Below the pieces are notes generated by a model. It saw only the letters and a program-made list of their open reading frames with translations. It was not told the origin of the DNA and searched no databases. 64,000 nt of DNA from Phytohabitans houttuyneae (GTDB lineage: Bacteria; Actinomycetota; Actinomycetes; Mycobacteriales; Micromonosporaceae): the NCBI RefSeq assembly GCF_011764425.1, contig NZ_BLPF01000001.1:1479001-1543000 (forward strand), read 5' to 3'. Positions within the stretch are counted from its first letter, which is position 1. Every line of letters starts with the position of its first letter. Positions 17,409 to 26,272 of this stretch are shown one piece after another. Both the position numbers and the translations under genes were made by a program.

Positions 17409-17732
17409 TCAGTAGACGCAGTACCAGCTGTATGGGTTGTTGTAGTTGGTGAAGCCGCCGTAGGCATTCGGGTTGTTGTACTGGGTGCGGCACTGCCGCC
17501 ACACGTCGATGTCGCCGTCGGCCACGGGCACGACGCCGGTCACGCATTTCCAGCCGTACACGTTGTTGGTCCTGACCCTGGCCACACGTCCCTGCCCCGG
17601 GTACTGGTTGTCGCACGCGGCCTGCATGCTGACAGACCCGGTCGCCGCCGATGCTGGGGCAGCGATGGCGCTAGCGCCGCCGAGGCCGATGAGCATGGCT
17701 GCTGTGATGGTCATGACTCGCGTTGTCTTCAC
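17409..17732 (-). CDS. Small secreted protein, unknown function
   Basis: 107 residues. A clear Sec signal (MKTTRVMTITAAMLIGLGGA, cleavage near APASA) is followed by a short mature domain with four cysteines (AACDNQYPG, WKCVTG, WRQCRTQY, SWYCVY) that could form two disulfides. The C-terminus is rich in Asn and Tyr (YNNPNAYGGFTNYNNPYS). No family recognised. It is transcribed away from the HTH-membrane protein next to it. Confidence 0.7.
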   Translation of the reverse strand: MKTTRVMTITAAMLIGLGGASAIAAPASAATGSVSMQAACDNQYPGQGRVARVRTNNVYGWKCVTGVVPVADGDIDVWRQCRTQYNNPNAYGGFTNYNNPYSWYCVY

Positions 17733-17858
17733 GATGCTGTCCTCTCTGGAGGGTAATCACCCGCGGCGTTGCGCTGGCGGACTCCATGTCATCGAGGACG
17801 GCTTTTGGCCACAAGGTTGTCCACGTTGGCCAATGCGACTCCAGCCATTGTGCGGCGG

Positions 17859-18779
17859 TCAGCGATGGCATGCGGTCGTCGCGGTGCCATCGCCGTGCGG
17901 CGACTTGACCTCGACGGTGATCTCGACGCATCCGGCAGTGTCGAGCAGAATGTTGCCGAAGACCGGCTGCCCGTCGAACTCCGTCATGTACGGGGTGCCG
18001 ACCGTTCCGGTTGCGGGACGATGCGCCGTGATCTTGACCGTGAACGGGCCCGGCAGGTATGTGAGGCGGTCGCTGGGCTCGAACCGACCCCACGACGCGT
18101 GACATTCTGCAGCATGCCGCAGCTGCGCGATGCCCAGCAGGTGTTCGTCAAGCGTGTTGACCTGGACCGCATCCAACGTGGTTACCTTCGCCGGATCTGC
18201 GGCGCAGCCGGACTTCTTCGGGTCGGCATTGTCAGCCAGCAACTCGGACCCACCGACAAACCGGGCCGGCGCCTCCGAGACCGGTCGGGACGCCGCCGGC
18301 GACGGTGACGTGGCTTCAGTGGCTGTCGGCTCGCTGGTGTACCAGAGCGCCCCACCGACCATGACGATGATCAGCACGACGGATCCGGCCCCGACCAACA
18401 ACGGGCGCCGGCGTCGGCCGAGCACGGCGGTCAAACGCAGCGCTAATGAAGGAACCTCGGACGCCAGCTTGACGGCGATCGGCTCCTCCGACTGCTGCGT
18501 CGGTATCGGATACCCGGCTTTCTCGCGGGCGGTTGTCCAAAGCTGGTGCCACTCCTCGACATCTCCGCCGCAGACCTGGACGTACGCCCGGGTGACCTCC
18601 CAGGTTGGCAGGCGGTGTCCCGCAGCGGCGGCCGAAAGGCTGGCCTTGGATGTATGCGCGGCGCTGGCCATGGTTCGGTATGGCGGGTTGCCCGCCTCCG
18701 CGCGAAGCTTGCGCAATGCGGCCGCAAACTGCTGGACCGGCCCTGCAGCTGGATCGATAGGACGTTCAGGCCGTGGCAT
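17859..18779 (-). CDS. HTH-domain membrane protein with DUF2690-like extracellular domain
   Basis: 306 residues from ATG 18779. Residues 1-90 are an actinobacterial helix-turn-helix (FAAALRKLRAEAGNPPYRTM; HTSKASLSAAAAGHRLPTWE; VTRAYVQVCGG). One membrane segment follows (RPLLVGAGSVVLIIVMVGGA) and then an extracytoplasmic domain with KSGCAADPAKVTTLDAVQVN, typical of DUF2690. Proteins of this shape couple a cytoplasmic DNA-binding-like domain to the cell exterior; their function is unknown. 18780-19017 holds no gene. Confidence 0.75.
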   Translation of the reverse strand: MPRPERPIDPAAGPVQQFAAALRKLRAEAGNPPYRTMASAAHTSKASLSAAAAGHRLPTWEVTRAYVQVCGGDVEEWHQLWTTAREKAGYPIPTQQSEEPIAVKLASEVPSLALRLTAVLGRRRRPLLVGAGSVVLIIVMVGGALWYTSEPTATEATSPSPAASRPVSEAPARFVGGSELLADNADPKKSGCAADPAKVTTLDAVQVNTLDEHLLGIAQLRHAAECHASWGRFEPSDRLTYLPGPFTVKITAHRPATGTVGTPYMTEFDGQPVFGNILLDTAGCVEITVEVKSPHGDGTATTACHR

Positions 18780-19017
18780 GGTCAGGATCTCCACTCATCT
18801 GTGATCTCACAGGGACTGCGGGCCACCGAATGACACCCATCAGACCCTCAAACTCACCCCAGGTCACTTCGAGTGTCAGAGGACAGACAATCGATGTGAA
18901 TCCGACCAACATGATGGCCACGTTTAGGTTGGCCAACCCGGACAACGTGTCAGCCAATCGAACGGTTTTGGTACCTATCGGAGTACATCAATCGGATGGC
19001 GCCAGAGAGGAACTCTT

Positions 19018-19958
19018 AGAGCGTGTTTGAGAAGGTCCGATGTGGACCGGCGTGGCGGCGTTTGGCGGGGTGTTGAAGCGGCCAGTGTGGTCCGGTGCCG
19101 ACGCCTCGACGTGGTTACCCGTCCGACTTGTCCGATACGCAGTGGGCGCTGATTGAGCCGTTGCTGCCCGATCCGAACACCGACGGGCGTCGGGAGAAAC
19201 ACCCGCGTCGGGAGATCGTCAACGCGATCTTGTACGTGGTGCGATCGGGGTGCCCGTGGCGTTACCTGCCCGCGGACCTACCGCCCTGGCAGACGGTGTA
19301 CTGGTATTTCAGCCGGTGGGAAGAGGCTGGCGTGACCGAGCAACTGCTTGGCTCGCTGCGGATCAAGGCCCGGGTTCAGCAAGGACGAAGCCCGGATCCG
19401 TCGGCCGGGATCATCGATTCGCAGTCCGTCAAGGGGGCCGACACGGTAGGCCGGGACAGTCGCGGCTACGACGCCGGCAAGAAGATCAATGGCCGCAAGC
19501 GATTCATTGTCACCGACACTCTTGGGCTGCTGGTTACCGTGTGGGTGTTGGCAGCGTCCTGGCAGGACCGCGACGGCGCCAAGGGCGCCCTGGTCGCCGC
19601 GACGCTGGCCGTGCCGTCCATGCGGCACGTGTTCGCTGATCAAGGCTTCGCCGGCCGGCTGGTCGACTGGGCGCGCGACACGCTGCGTACCACGGTCGAG
19701 ATCGTCCGTAAGCCACCGGACCAGCAGGGATTCGCGGTACACCCGCGCCGCTGGGTGGTCGAGCGGACCCTGGCCTGGCTGACCGCCTGCCGGCGCCTGG
19801 CTCGCGACTACGAACGCGTACTAGCGAACTCCGAGGCGATCATCCGCTGGGCCGCCATCGCCGGAACAGCTCGACGAATCACCCGCGGCGCCCCGACCCG
19901 ACGACAAACCCGCCGAACCTTCACCTGGACCTGACCAACACCCTCTCAAACACGTTCT
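19018..19958. mobile_element. ISb, IS5-family element
   Basis: About 940 bp with terminal inverted repeats AGAGCGTGTTTGAGAAGG on the left and an 18-bp near-match (AGAACGTGTTTGAGAGGG) read inward from the right. It contains a single intact transposase gene. Only one copy is in the window. The exact target duplication is unclear (TTA against TGA). Confidence 0.8.
19095..19934 (+). CDS. ISb transposase (IS5 family)
   Basis: 279 residues. The N-terminal domain YPSDLSDTQWALIEPLLPDP and SGCPWRYLPADLPPWQTVYW is diagnostic of IS5-family transposases. The catalytic core has AGIIDSQSVKGADTVGRDSR, YDAGKKINGRKRFIVTDTLG, HVFADQGFAGRLVDWARD and the Glu-bearing WVVERTLAWLTACRRLARDY. Normal length, no frameshift, and therefore possibly active. 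It is related to but clearly distinct from the transposase at 39291-40046. Confidence 0.92.
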   Translation: MPTPRRGYPSDLSDTQWALIEPLLPDPNTDGRREKHPRREIVNAILYVVRSGCPWRYLPADLPPWQTVYWYFSRWEEAGVTEQLLGSLRIKARVQQGRSPDPSAGIIDSQSVKGADTVGRDSRGYDAGKKINGRKRFIVTDTLGLLVTVWVLAASWQDRDGAKGALVAATLAVPSMRHVFADQGFAGRLVDWARDTLRTTVEIVRKPPDQQGFAVHPRRWVVERTLAWLTACRRLARDYERVLANSEAIIRWAAIAGTARRITRGAPTRRQTRRTFTWT

Positions 19959-19960
19959 GA

Positions 19961-20033
19961 GATGTGTCGCCTCGCTGTCAGTGCTGGGGTGCCATCTCGA
20001 TGTCAGCAGGACCCATCACAAAGGTGTCAGCGT
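19961..20033. repeat. Transposon-end repeat, copy 1
   Basis: Three TGTCAG motifs are spaced by about 25 bp. The whole 73-bp stretch closely matches 24288-24360 in the same orientation (shared GCTGGGGTGCC and CTCGATGTCAGC). It resembles one end of the Mu/Tn7-like transposon whose damaged transposase lies at 23497-24134. Confidence 0.6.
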
Positions 20034-20230
20034 CCGCCAAGGACGGCAGACCAGGACGCTGCGTTGCACCAGAGGTCGTCCCGTCGGGTACCCGGGCCTT
20101 CGGTGTTCCGCCGCTGGCGGCGTGGTGTACCGGCGTTGCCTCGGCACTGACGGAGCAGACGCGGTGCACCGGCTCGGAGGCAGCTGCGTGGCGGTGATAC
20201 GCCCCGGTGGCTCTTGAGGGTGGGGACCCG

Positions 20231-21385
20231 CTATGGCCCGGTGATCGGCTCGACCCCGAACGCAGAGTTGGCCAAGCCGAACTGGGACCAGTAGAGCACC
20301 GGGCCCGTCCACCCGCTGATGATGCCAAGCGCGATAACGTTGTCGCCGCTGTAGATGAACACCGGACCGCCGCTGTCACCGTGGCGCGCTGCAGGGTCGG
20401 GCCCGTAAGAGGCGACGAGGTTGTGGTAGCACTCAGAGTTGCCGTACGCGTCGGGACCGCAGACGGAGTAGGTGCCGTCGACGACCAGCCCGCCGCACTG
20501 GCCGCCGGTGTATGCGCCGGACGAGCAGACGAACATCGTTGGGTACGCCCAGTTCCACCCGGCCACACGGCGGCTGATGGGGGCGTTCAGCGGTCCGTCG
20601 AACACGAAGCCGCCGGCGTTGGTCTCGATTAGCAACAGTTCCCAGTCGGGGCGTTCGTAGGCGGCCCATCCAATCCAGTGCGTGAAGTTGCCGTTGTACC
20701 AGGGGCTCCCCACCCGTCCACAGTGTCCGACGGTCAGCAGGTACTCGCGCCCGCCCGAGCGGACTCCGAACCCGGCCGAGCAACCGGCTGTTACCTCGCC
20801 GTTCTCGATCCGGGCGCCGCCCCAGAAGGGCGCGTAGTCATCGACCCGGCCTGCCGCCTTGAACCGTTCGCGCTGCCCGGTTTCCGTGGCGACGCCCACG
20901 TCGGGCAGGCCGGTGGCGGCGAAAGTGACGGCCCGGTCGGTCATGACGACCAAGCCGTGCCCATCGGTTGGGATCTTGACCGAATGCGCCGGCCCGGCAG
21001 GGTTACCCCGGATGTGTGCAATGAGCCGGTCAGAGGCGGTCTGTAACTCCGCGTTACTGTAGCGGGCCTCGGCGACCTCGACCTTCGTAATCTTGCGGGC
21101 ACGCTCTACCGCCGCACTGACGGCCGTCGGGAGCGAGCCCTTGTACCAGAGGCGAACCGAGGTACCGACCAACTCGATGCCGCTATATCCACCGGGATCG
21201 CTGAGGTTGATGGCGCGGCGGATCTCGTTGGCCGCCGTGACCGCGGGCTGCTGGGCCTGCATTTTCGCAGCGACGTCTGGCGGCGCTGTCGATGGGCCCG
21301 GCGGCTTCGGCTTCGCGCCGGCCGTTCCCGGGATAGTTATGATGAGCGCGACGGCCACTGCCGTCAAGATCCGGGCCATCCTCAT
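20231..21385 (-). CDS. Secreted S1-family serine protease with pro-region
   Basis: 384 residues. An N-terminal signal (MARILTAVAVALIITIPGTA) is followed by a roughly 150-residue pro-region and a chymotrypsin-fold domain. The catalytic triad is visible: His in LLTVGHCGRVG, Asp in RPDWELLLIE and Ser in ARHGDSGGPVFIYSG. Cysteines pair up around CSAGFGVRS, GHCG, FVCSSG and QCGG. The arrangement matches streptogrisin/alpha-lytic-like proteases, which are secreted as zymogens. The last residues (NSAFGVEPITGP) are the typical C-terminal strand and helix. A 4-kb accessory block surrounds it. Confidence 0.85.
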   Translation of the reverse strand: MRMARILTAVAVALIITIPGTAGAKPKPPGPSTAPPDVAAKMQAQQPAVTAANEIRRAINLSDPGGYSGIELVGTSVRLWYKGSLPTAVSAAVERARKITKVEVAEARYSNAELQTASDRLIAHIRGNPAGPAHSVKIPTDGHGLVVMTDRAVTFAATGLPDVGVATETGQRERFKAAGRVDDYAPFWGGARIENGEVTAGCSAGFGVRSGGREYLLTVGHCGRVGSPWYNGNFTHWIGWAAYERPDWELLLIETNAGGFVFDGPLNAPISRRVAGWNWAYPTMFVCSSGAYTGGQCGGLVVDGTYSVCGPDAYGNSECYHNLVASYGPDPAARHGDSGGPVFIYSGDNVIALGIISGWTGPVLYWSQFGLANSAFGVEPITGP

Positions 21386-21594
21386 GGCACAGATCGTCCA
21401 CCGGCTATGACGCCCCGGACAGTCACCGATCGGACACGGTCAGCTTTGCGTTGGCTACCCGCCGGTCGTGTTCACCACTGTGCCGAGCTAGAGGCACCTG
21501 CCTCCCGGACTCAGTACCAGATCTCACACCCTTGCCAGGATGCTCTGCCAATGCCGCGCGACACGGTACAGGCGGCAGGGCCGGTCAACGTGTT

Positions 21595-21957
21595 TCAATC
21601 CGGCTGAATCTGCCGAAAGTTGTTGGTAGCGGTCCACCACTCCGCAGTTTCAGCCGGATTGAACACGTTGACCGTATGTCCTCGCAGGTAGCCGTCGGAG
21701 TACCAATAGCCGCGGTATTCCCCTTTCATGCCGGTCGGCCAAGTGATAGTGAACTCGATCCGGTTGCCGTTGACAGAGCCGTCGAGTTCTCCCTGGCGCC
21801 CGTCCCATTTGGCGCCACCCTGGAACGTTCCGGTCCCGTCGGGGCTGAGGGCGCTGAGGGACACGAGGATCTGCACCTCTACATCGTTTTCCGGTCCCTC
21901 GCCGGGTTGACGTTGGCGGATTACCCAGTCACCGCGGGGATCGACCACGAGCGCCAT
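21595..21957 (-). CDS. Hypothetical protein
   Basis: 120 residues starting at ATG 21957, which has GGAGG six bases upstream; an alternative ATG at 21969 contains that Shine-Dalgarno. The sequence (TFQGGAKWDGRQGELDGSVN; FTITWPTGMKGEYRGYWYSD) looks like a small beta-rich domain with no signal peptide. No family recognised. Confidence 0.55.
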   Translation of the reverse strand: MALVVDPRGDWVIRQRQPGEGPENDVEVQILVSLSALSPDGTGTFQGGAKWDGRQGELDGSVNGNRIEFTITWPTGMKGEYRGYWYSDGYLRGHTVNVFNPAETAEWWTATNNFRQIQPD

Positions 21958-22352
21958 CTGAGCCTCCATCGACAGCTACGTGCAAACGCAGGAAATTCAC
22001 GATACCAGGGAGAGCATGCCCAGCGATTCGGCGGAAACATCCGGTTACCGAATCATTTGGGGCTCTGGCAGTTGTCCGCCACGGCGGGGCGGGGCGAGGT
22101 CGAGCAGCATGGTGGAGGGCGCTGCGCGCGTGGTTGCGGGTCAGCGCTCGTCGGAGCGGTCGGCACCGGCCAGGGCCGCGTTGATGTTCGGGGTTGGGGA
22201 AGATCGGAGCAGGATTGAACGTTGCGGATGATCTTGGTGCGGTGACGGCGGGTGGCGAGATCGTCTCGCGCCCGCAGGGTTGGTGGGTTGGTTCCGTCCC
22301 GTGGGGGTGTCTGGCGGTACCACCCTGGCGCGTCCCTGGTCAGGACGCCGAG

Positions 22353-23078
22353 TCAGCGGCGTCGGCCGATGAGCCAGCCCGCCACGGCGGCAGCCGCCAT
22401 GGCGCCGACGAGAGTCGTCGCCGGGCGCCGTTGGGGCGGAGTGACAGCTTCCAAGGGATGCTGGATGGGCTCTGGTGTGGGCGGTCCGGACGCGACCGCC
22501 CTCCGGTACTCGTCGTTGACGATCGCCCCGAACCGCCGATAGATCGGCGGCTGATGCGCGAGCCAGTCTTGCGAGGCCGCCGCCCAGTGTTGTCGGCTGT
22601 CCGCTGCAGAGAAGTAGGCCGGGAGTACCTCGGCGCGAAGATTCTTCTCGTTAATGACCCCGCCTTCGTACCCGAGCCGGAAGTAGTTGAGCGCCATTAC
22701 GCAAAACAAGCGCCGGCGTAGCTGGGTAGGTGGCATCGCAGCAAATGCTGACCCGAACATCGGGCCATACGTGTCGTGGTCGTTGATGGCCAGCGTCATC
22801 AGCTGTTCGTGTTTGTCACGGGCAACCTGGATGCGGACGAGCCTCAGCTGCCGCCCCTGGTAGATAAGGCCAGCCGCGACTCCAGCGACGGCGAGGGCGC
22901 TGAATACGGCGGACGCTGCCCCATATGCCTGCCCAATGTCGGCGAGGCGCCGCCAGTCGGGCTGCCACCATCGGTCGATGATCGCGAGAGCGAGCGGGAA
23001 CCCAGCGGCGCAGGCGACGGCAAGGCCGGCCAGCGCCGCAGCTATAAGCGTGGTGCGGGTTGAGGTTGGCGTTCGCAT
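22353..23078 (-). CDS. DUF6082-like membrane protein
   Basis: 241 residues. Two N-terminal membrane segments (TLIAAALAGLAVACAAGFPL; ASAVFSALAVAGVAAGLIYQ) flank WRRLADIGQAYGA. A cytoplasmic domain with LVRIQVARDKHEQLMTLAIN and LNYFRLGYEGG follows, then a C-terminal membrane segment (TLVGAMAAAAVAGWLIGRRR). The arrangement of two membrane helices, GQAYGA and the RxxH.xL.xxAi helix fits DUF6082 proteins, whose function is unknown. 21970-22352 between this gene and the next holds nothing I can support. Confidence 0.6.
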   Translation of the reverse strand: MRTPTSTRTTLIAAALAGLAVACAAGFPLALAIIDRWWQPDWRRLADIGQAYGAASAVFSALAVAGVAAGLIYQGRQLRLVRIQVARDKHEQLMTLAINDHDTYGPMFGSAFAAMPPTQLRRRLFCVMALNYFRLGYEGGVINEKNLRAEVLPAYFSAADSRQHWAAASQDWLAHQPPIYRRFGAIVNDEYRRAVASGPPTPEPIQHPLEAVTPPQRRPATTLVGAMAAAAVAGWLIGRRR

Positions 23079-23142
23079 GGCGGCTCCGGGGGCGTTGAGG
23101 TAGCCAGGATGCGTGCGGCCCGCTTGACCGGGAGCCGTTGTT

Positions 23143-23497
23143 CTACCGGTCGGTTGGGAGCAGTTCGACGGCGCGGCGCCGGTCGGCGGCTGTGGGCAGG
23201 GTGTACCGGCGAGTTTGGTCGAGGCGGGCGTGGCCGAGCAGGTCGGCGACGACGACCAGGTCGGCGCCGCCGCGGATCATGACGGTGGCAAAGGTGTGCC
23301 GTAGTACGTGCGCGGGGGCATCGTCGTCCAGGGCGGCGCGGTCGAGGATCGCGGCGAAGACGTCGCTGGCGCCCCGTACGGATAGTCGGCCGCCGCGGTG
23401 GTTGAAAAACAGCGCCGGCGTGGTGTCGGCGCCGGGTAGGCCGGCGCGTTCGTCCAGCCACGCCTGGTATGCCTCGCGCAGCTCGGCAGCCCACCGG
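23143..23497 (-). pseudogene. Tyrosine recombinase C-terminal fragment
   Basis: The complement encodes LREAYQAWLDERAGLPGADT, RGASDVFAAILD, and the catalytic HVLRHTFATVMIRGGADLVV with LLGHARLDQTRRYT (His-x-x-Arg, His and Tyr of the family). The N-terminal half is missing. The fragment joins directly onto a truncated transposase at about 23497, so a deletion fused two unrelated genes. Confidence 0.75.
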
Positions 23498-24134
23498 CCG
23501 GCCCGTACGGCTCGTCGACGCCGATCGCCGCGCGCAGCGCGGCCAGGACGCTCTCCCGGCTTGGCGGACACGGCGTCACCGCCAACCCGAGCACCGCGTT
23601 TGTCGCGCAGTCGATGAACCAGGTCACCCACGGCTTCACCAACTGCCCGTCGACGTCGACCTCCACCGCAGCCTCGACGTGATCGCCTTCCCACGCCTCG
23701 TTGCGATACGACGGCGGCCGCTGCAGAAAGACGTCGTGTGCCCGAGCGGCGTACTCGCCCTTGCGTAGGCCAGCCAGCTCGCCCGGCGTCAGGGCCGCGC
23801 GGACCGCTCGCCGAAGCGTGGTCAGGCCCGGCGCAGGCGGGCCGCCCGCCGCCGCGGCGTCCACCAACTCCCGGTGCACCGCCGCGACGTTGCCCCGCCA
23901 GAACACCAGCCGGCCTCGCACCGGGTCCTCAAGAACCAGCCGCGCCCGCACCGCAAGCTCGGACCGACCCAACGCCCGAGCAACCCACCGCCACACCGTC
24001 CGGTCCGAGACCCTCAAGCCCTCCGCGACCAACGCAATCCGCTCGCGCGACAGGGGTCCAGCCTCGCTGAGCTCCACCAACCGGCGCACCGCAGCCTCAC
24101 GCAACGCACGCTGATCGGCGCCGCGCTGCGCCAC
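23497..24134 (-). pseudogene. Mu/TniA-type DDE transposase, 3'-truncated
   Basis: From GTG 24134 the frame reads LSRERIALVAEGLRVSDRTV and WRWVARALG (helix-turn-helix), FWRGNVAAVHRELVD, then HDVFLQRPPSYRNEAWEGDH with VDGQLVKPWVTWFIDCATNA. The Asp in GDH and the following Asp belong to a rve-type catalytic core. The gene stops matching at EPYGPAGG and the rest of the core, including the catalytic Glu, is lost. Such TniA/Mu-like transposases act at ends with repeated binding sites, which are present at 24186-24360. Confidence 0.75.
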
Positions 24135-24185
24135 CGGTCGCCTCCCCTTTGATCGAGCGATGAGCGCGATCAATCTACGGGAAGA

Positions 24186-24360
24186 GCACCCTTGCTGACA
24201 GCCCCGTGGCCGATCCGCTGACAACAAAGCGGCCGACCGCTGACAACGAGGCGGCGGCTCTCAGTAACGCGGCACCTCTCAGCGTGAGATGTGCCGCGTC
24301 GATGTCAGCGCTGGGGTGCCGTCTCGATGTCAGCGAGATCGGCCACGAGGCTGTCAGCGG
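24186..24360. repeat. Iterated transposon ends, two opposed arrays
   Basis: Left half (24195-24285): CTGACA/CTCTCAG motifs about every 20 bp. Right half (24288-24360): GATGTCAGCG twice and CTGTCAGCG once, about 25 bp apart and in the opposite sense. The two halves are imperfect inverted repeats (GATCGGCCACG block shared). This is how TnsB/TniA-like binding-site arrays look. The right half repeats 19961-20033. Confidence 0.6.
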
Positions 24361-24449
24361 TGGCCGCGCGCAGTCGTGTCGCCGACTGAGGTGTGGGCCG
24401 ATCCAGGCGGCCGGGGGCACCTTGGAAGGCGCGCGGGGTTGCGCGTCGC

Positions 24450-25058
24450 CTAGTAGGGGTAAACCTCGCGCTCGACGAGTCTTTGAAGTTGGTCGCGGGC
24501 CGCTTGAACATGCGAGCGAACCGTTGACTGGCTAACACCCATATAGTCTGCGATCTGGGTGGTTGTCCAGTCCTCCATGAAGTACAGGACGCTAACCGTG
24601 CGCCGATGCTGTGGCATGCGCCCGATGGCGTCGAGCACGACGCGGTGCAGGAGTGTCTGGTCGGCGGGAGCACCAGCGTGCCCCACAAACCCGAGATCGG
24701 AGGTCTCGTCGTCGAGGTCTCGGATCAACGAGGGAAGGTCGCGCAGCCACCTCCGTAGGTCCCGCGCTTCGGCGTCCCGCTTCTTTAGGAAGATCCGCAT
24801 CGCGACCGTCCGCAGCCAGGCCCAGGGCTGCTCGACACTTGACCATTGGCGGGTCAGCAACATCATCGCGTCCTGCGCTACGTCTCGCGCTTCTTCCCAC
24901 TCGGCCCCGGCAGAGCGCAAGTAGGCGCAGATCGCGCCGTACTCCCGGCGGTAGAAGTCGTCGAAGCCGCCCTCGGTGGGCACGTCTCGCGACGTGCCCA
25001 CCGTGGTGACCTCGCGGCCGTCGCTGGACTCCTTGGTACCGACGGACACCGTCAACAC
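24450..25058 (-). CDS. ECF-type RNA polymerase sigma factor
   Basis: 202 residues. Sigma region 2 is visible in FDDFYRREYGAICAYLRSAG and EEARDVAQDAMMLLTRQWSS. Region 4 is RTVSVLYFMEDWTTTQIADY followed by MGVSQSTVRSHVQAARDQLQ. No anti-sigma partner is obvious. A small membrane protein ends only 7 bp upstream and could fill that role (inference). The start may be internal, at the GTG before TTVGTSRDV. Confidence 0.8.
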   Translation of the reverse strand: MLTVSVGTKESSDGREVTTVGTSRDVPTEGGFDDFYRREYGAICAYLRSAGAEWEEARDVAQDAMMLLTRQWSSVEQPWAWLRTVAMRIFLKKRDAEARDLRRWLRDLPSLIRDLDDETSDLGFVGHAGAPADQTLLHRVVLDAIGRMPQHRRTVSVLYFMEDWTTTQIADYMGVSQSTVRSHVQAARDQLQRLVEREVYPY

Positions 25059-25065
25059 CCGTCCG

Positions 25066-25368
25066 TTACCACTCCAGCACGAAGCCGAAGTGGCCTCGCT
25101 CGGGTTTCAGCGCGCGCAGGGCCGCCCCGGCGGCCCGCTTGACCGTGGAGCCTGCGCTGCTCACGAGGGCCGCTACGATCTGCAGGCTGAGGACGGCCAC
25201 AGCAACATCGAGTGCTGCGCTCAAGTGCGGCCGGACCTCGGCCAACGCCGGGACCTTGATCGCCCAGACGATGATCACGATGATGATCGCGGGCACGCTG
25301 ATTCTTCGTGGGGTCGATGGACTCGTGTCAATACACGGCCACCATCGACCCGGGGTTTTGATGAACAC
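25066..25368 (-). CDS. Small membrane protein upstream of the sigma factor
   Basis: 100 residues with two hydrophobic segments (VPAIIIVIIVWAIKVPALAE; ALDVAVAVLSLQIVAALVSS) and a basic C-terminus (VKRAAGAALRALKPERG). It ends 7 bp before the sigma-factor start on the same strand, so the two are probably co-transcribed. Not recognised. The true start could be a GTG at RISVPAI. Confidence 0.5.
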   Translation of the reverse strand: MFIKTPGRWWPCIDTSPSTPRRISVPAIIIVIIVWAIKVPALAEVRPHLSAALDVAVAVLSLQIVAALVSSAGSTVKRAAGAALRALKPERGHFGFVLEW

Positions 25369-25394
25369 CCAGAGTCTCCTCGATATCCGAATGT

Positions 25395-25639
25395 CCCGCT
25401 CGCGCTCCTGCCTGAGTCAGAGACGGGTTGGGTGCAGTGTCCGCTTGGACTTCGGCCAGGTCAATCTCGCCGCAGCTTCGAGTGATCCCGGTCACTCGGC
25501 GTGTTTCGCGCTAGACACTGTGCCCGTGTGGCCTGCACTGATCGGTGTGGGCAGCCGTCTCAGTACCACTGCCCATGACGCGTTCCTCGCGTCCGAAGGG
25601 GTCCGCCGCTCGCGCTCCTGCCAAAGTAGTCAGAGACGG
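25395..25639. repeat. Direct repeat pair, about 30 bp
   Basis: CCGCTCGCGCTCCTGCC followed by AGTCAGAGACGG occurs at 25396-25426 and again at 25606-25639 with small differences. The second copy lies in a decayed transposase. The intervening DNA has no supportable gene. Confidence 0.5.
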
Positions 25640-25865
25640 CGGGCCCCGCACGCCCCACCTCGAGCCGCTCCCGGTGCGTCGCGAGTACGTTGCCCCGCCA
25701 GAATGTCAACCGTTGCCGCAGCTCGTCGGTGAACTCAACCGGGGCCGGGCGGTCCGCTCTGCCCTACCCTGCGCCGCCGCGACCCAGCCGCCAGACCGTT
25801 CGGTCTGAACGCCCAGGCCCTGAGCGACCAGCGGGATCTGCTGCGGCGGCGTCCAGTAGCGACGT
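25555..25865 (-). pseudogene. Second Mu/TniA-type transposase remnant
   Basis: Pieces of the complement in two frames read IPLVAQGLGV, then GGWVAAAQGR, and RLTFWRGNVLATHRERLEVG. They align with the IALVAEGL...WRWVARALG and FWRGNVAAVHREL parts of the transposase at 23497-24134. It is frameshifted and only the N-terminal part survives. Confidence 0.55.
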
Positions 25866-25871
25866 GACCGG

Positions 25872-26201
25872 TCAGAGCCGCCAGCCAGGAAGCCGGACGG
25901 GGAACTTCGATACGTGGATAGAGATGTCGACGTCGAGCGGGCCGCCGGCCACGCCGCCGGCAAGCATGGCGGTGTACTCGTGGTCGGGGGAGAAGAGCGT
26001 GAACCGGCGGCCGCGACGGTCGAAGACGAACAGCATTCCCCAGACAGCCGGCGGGGTGCCGACGTACGCGACGAGCCGCCGGGTGAGGTCATCGTTGAGT
26101 GAAGCGTGATTGATCTGTCCGTGCCCAGCGATGGTGATCGGTGGCAGGGGCGTGTCGGGCGAGCGGGTCCAGCGGATCAGACGTGCCACGGCTGCTCTCA
26201 C
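25872..26201 (-). CDS. Hypothetical protein downstream of the recombinase
   Basis: 109 residues from GTG 26201: RAAVARLIRWTRSPDTPLPP, TIAGHGQINHASLNDDLTRR, PPAVWGMLFVFDRRGRRFTL. A compact soluble domain, no signal or membrane segment, not recognised. It follows the intact tyrosine recombinase on the same strand with a 71-bp gap and may be part of the same module. Confidence 0.6.
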   Translation of the reverse strand: MRAAVARLIRWTRSPDTPLPPITIAGHGQINHASLNDDLTRRLVAYVGTPPAVWGMLFVFDRRGRRFTLFSPDHEYTAMLAGGVAGGPLDVDISIHVSKFPVRLPGWRL

Positions 26202-26272
26202 CGACCGTTGTCGAAGTCGGGGCGCCCATCGACGAGCTCGTAGAAGGGAACAGTGGTCAAGGCGTCGGTCCT

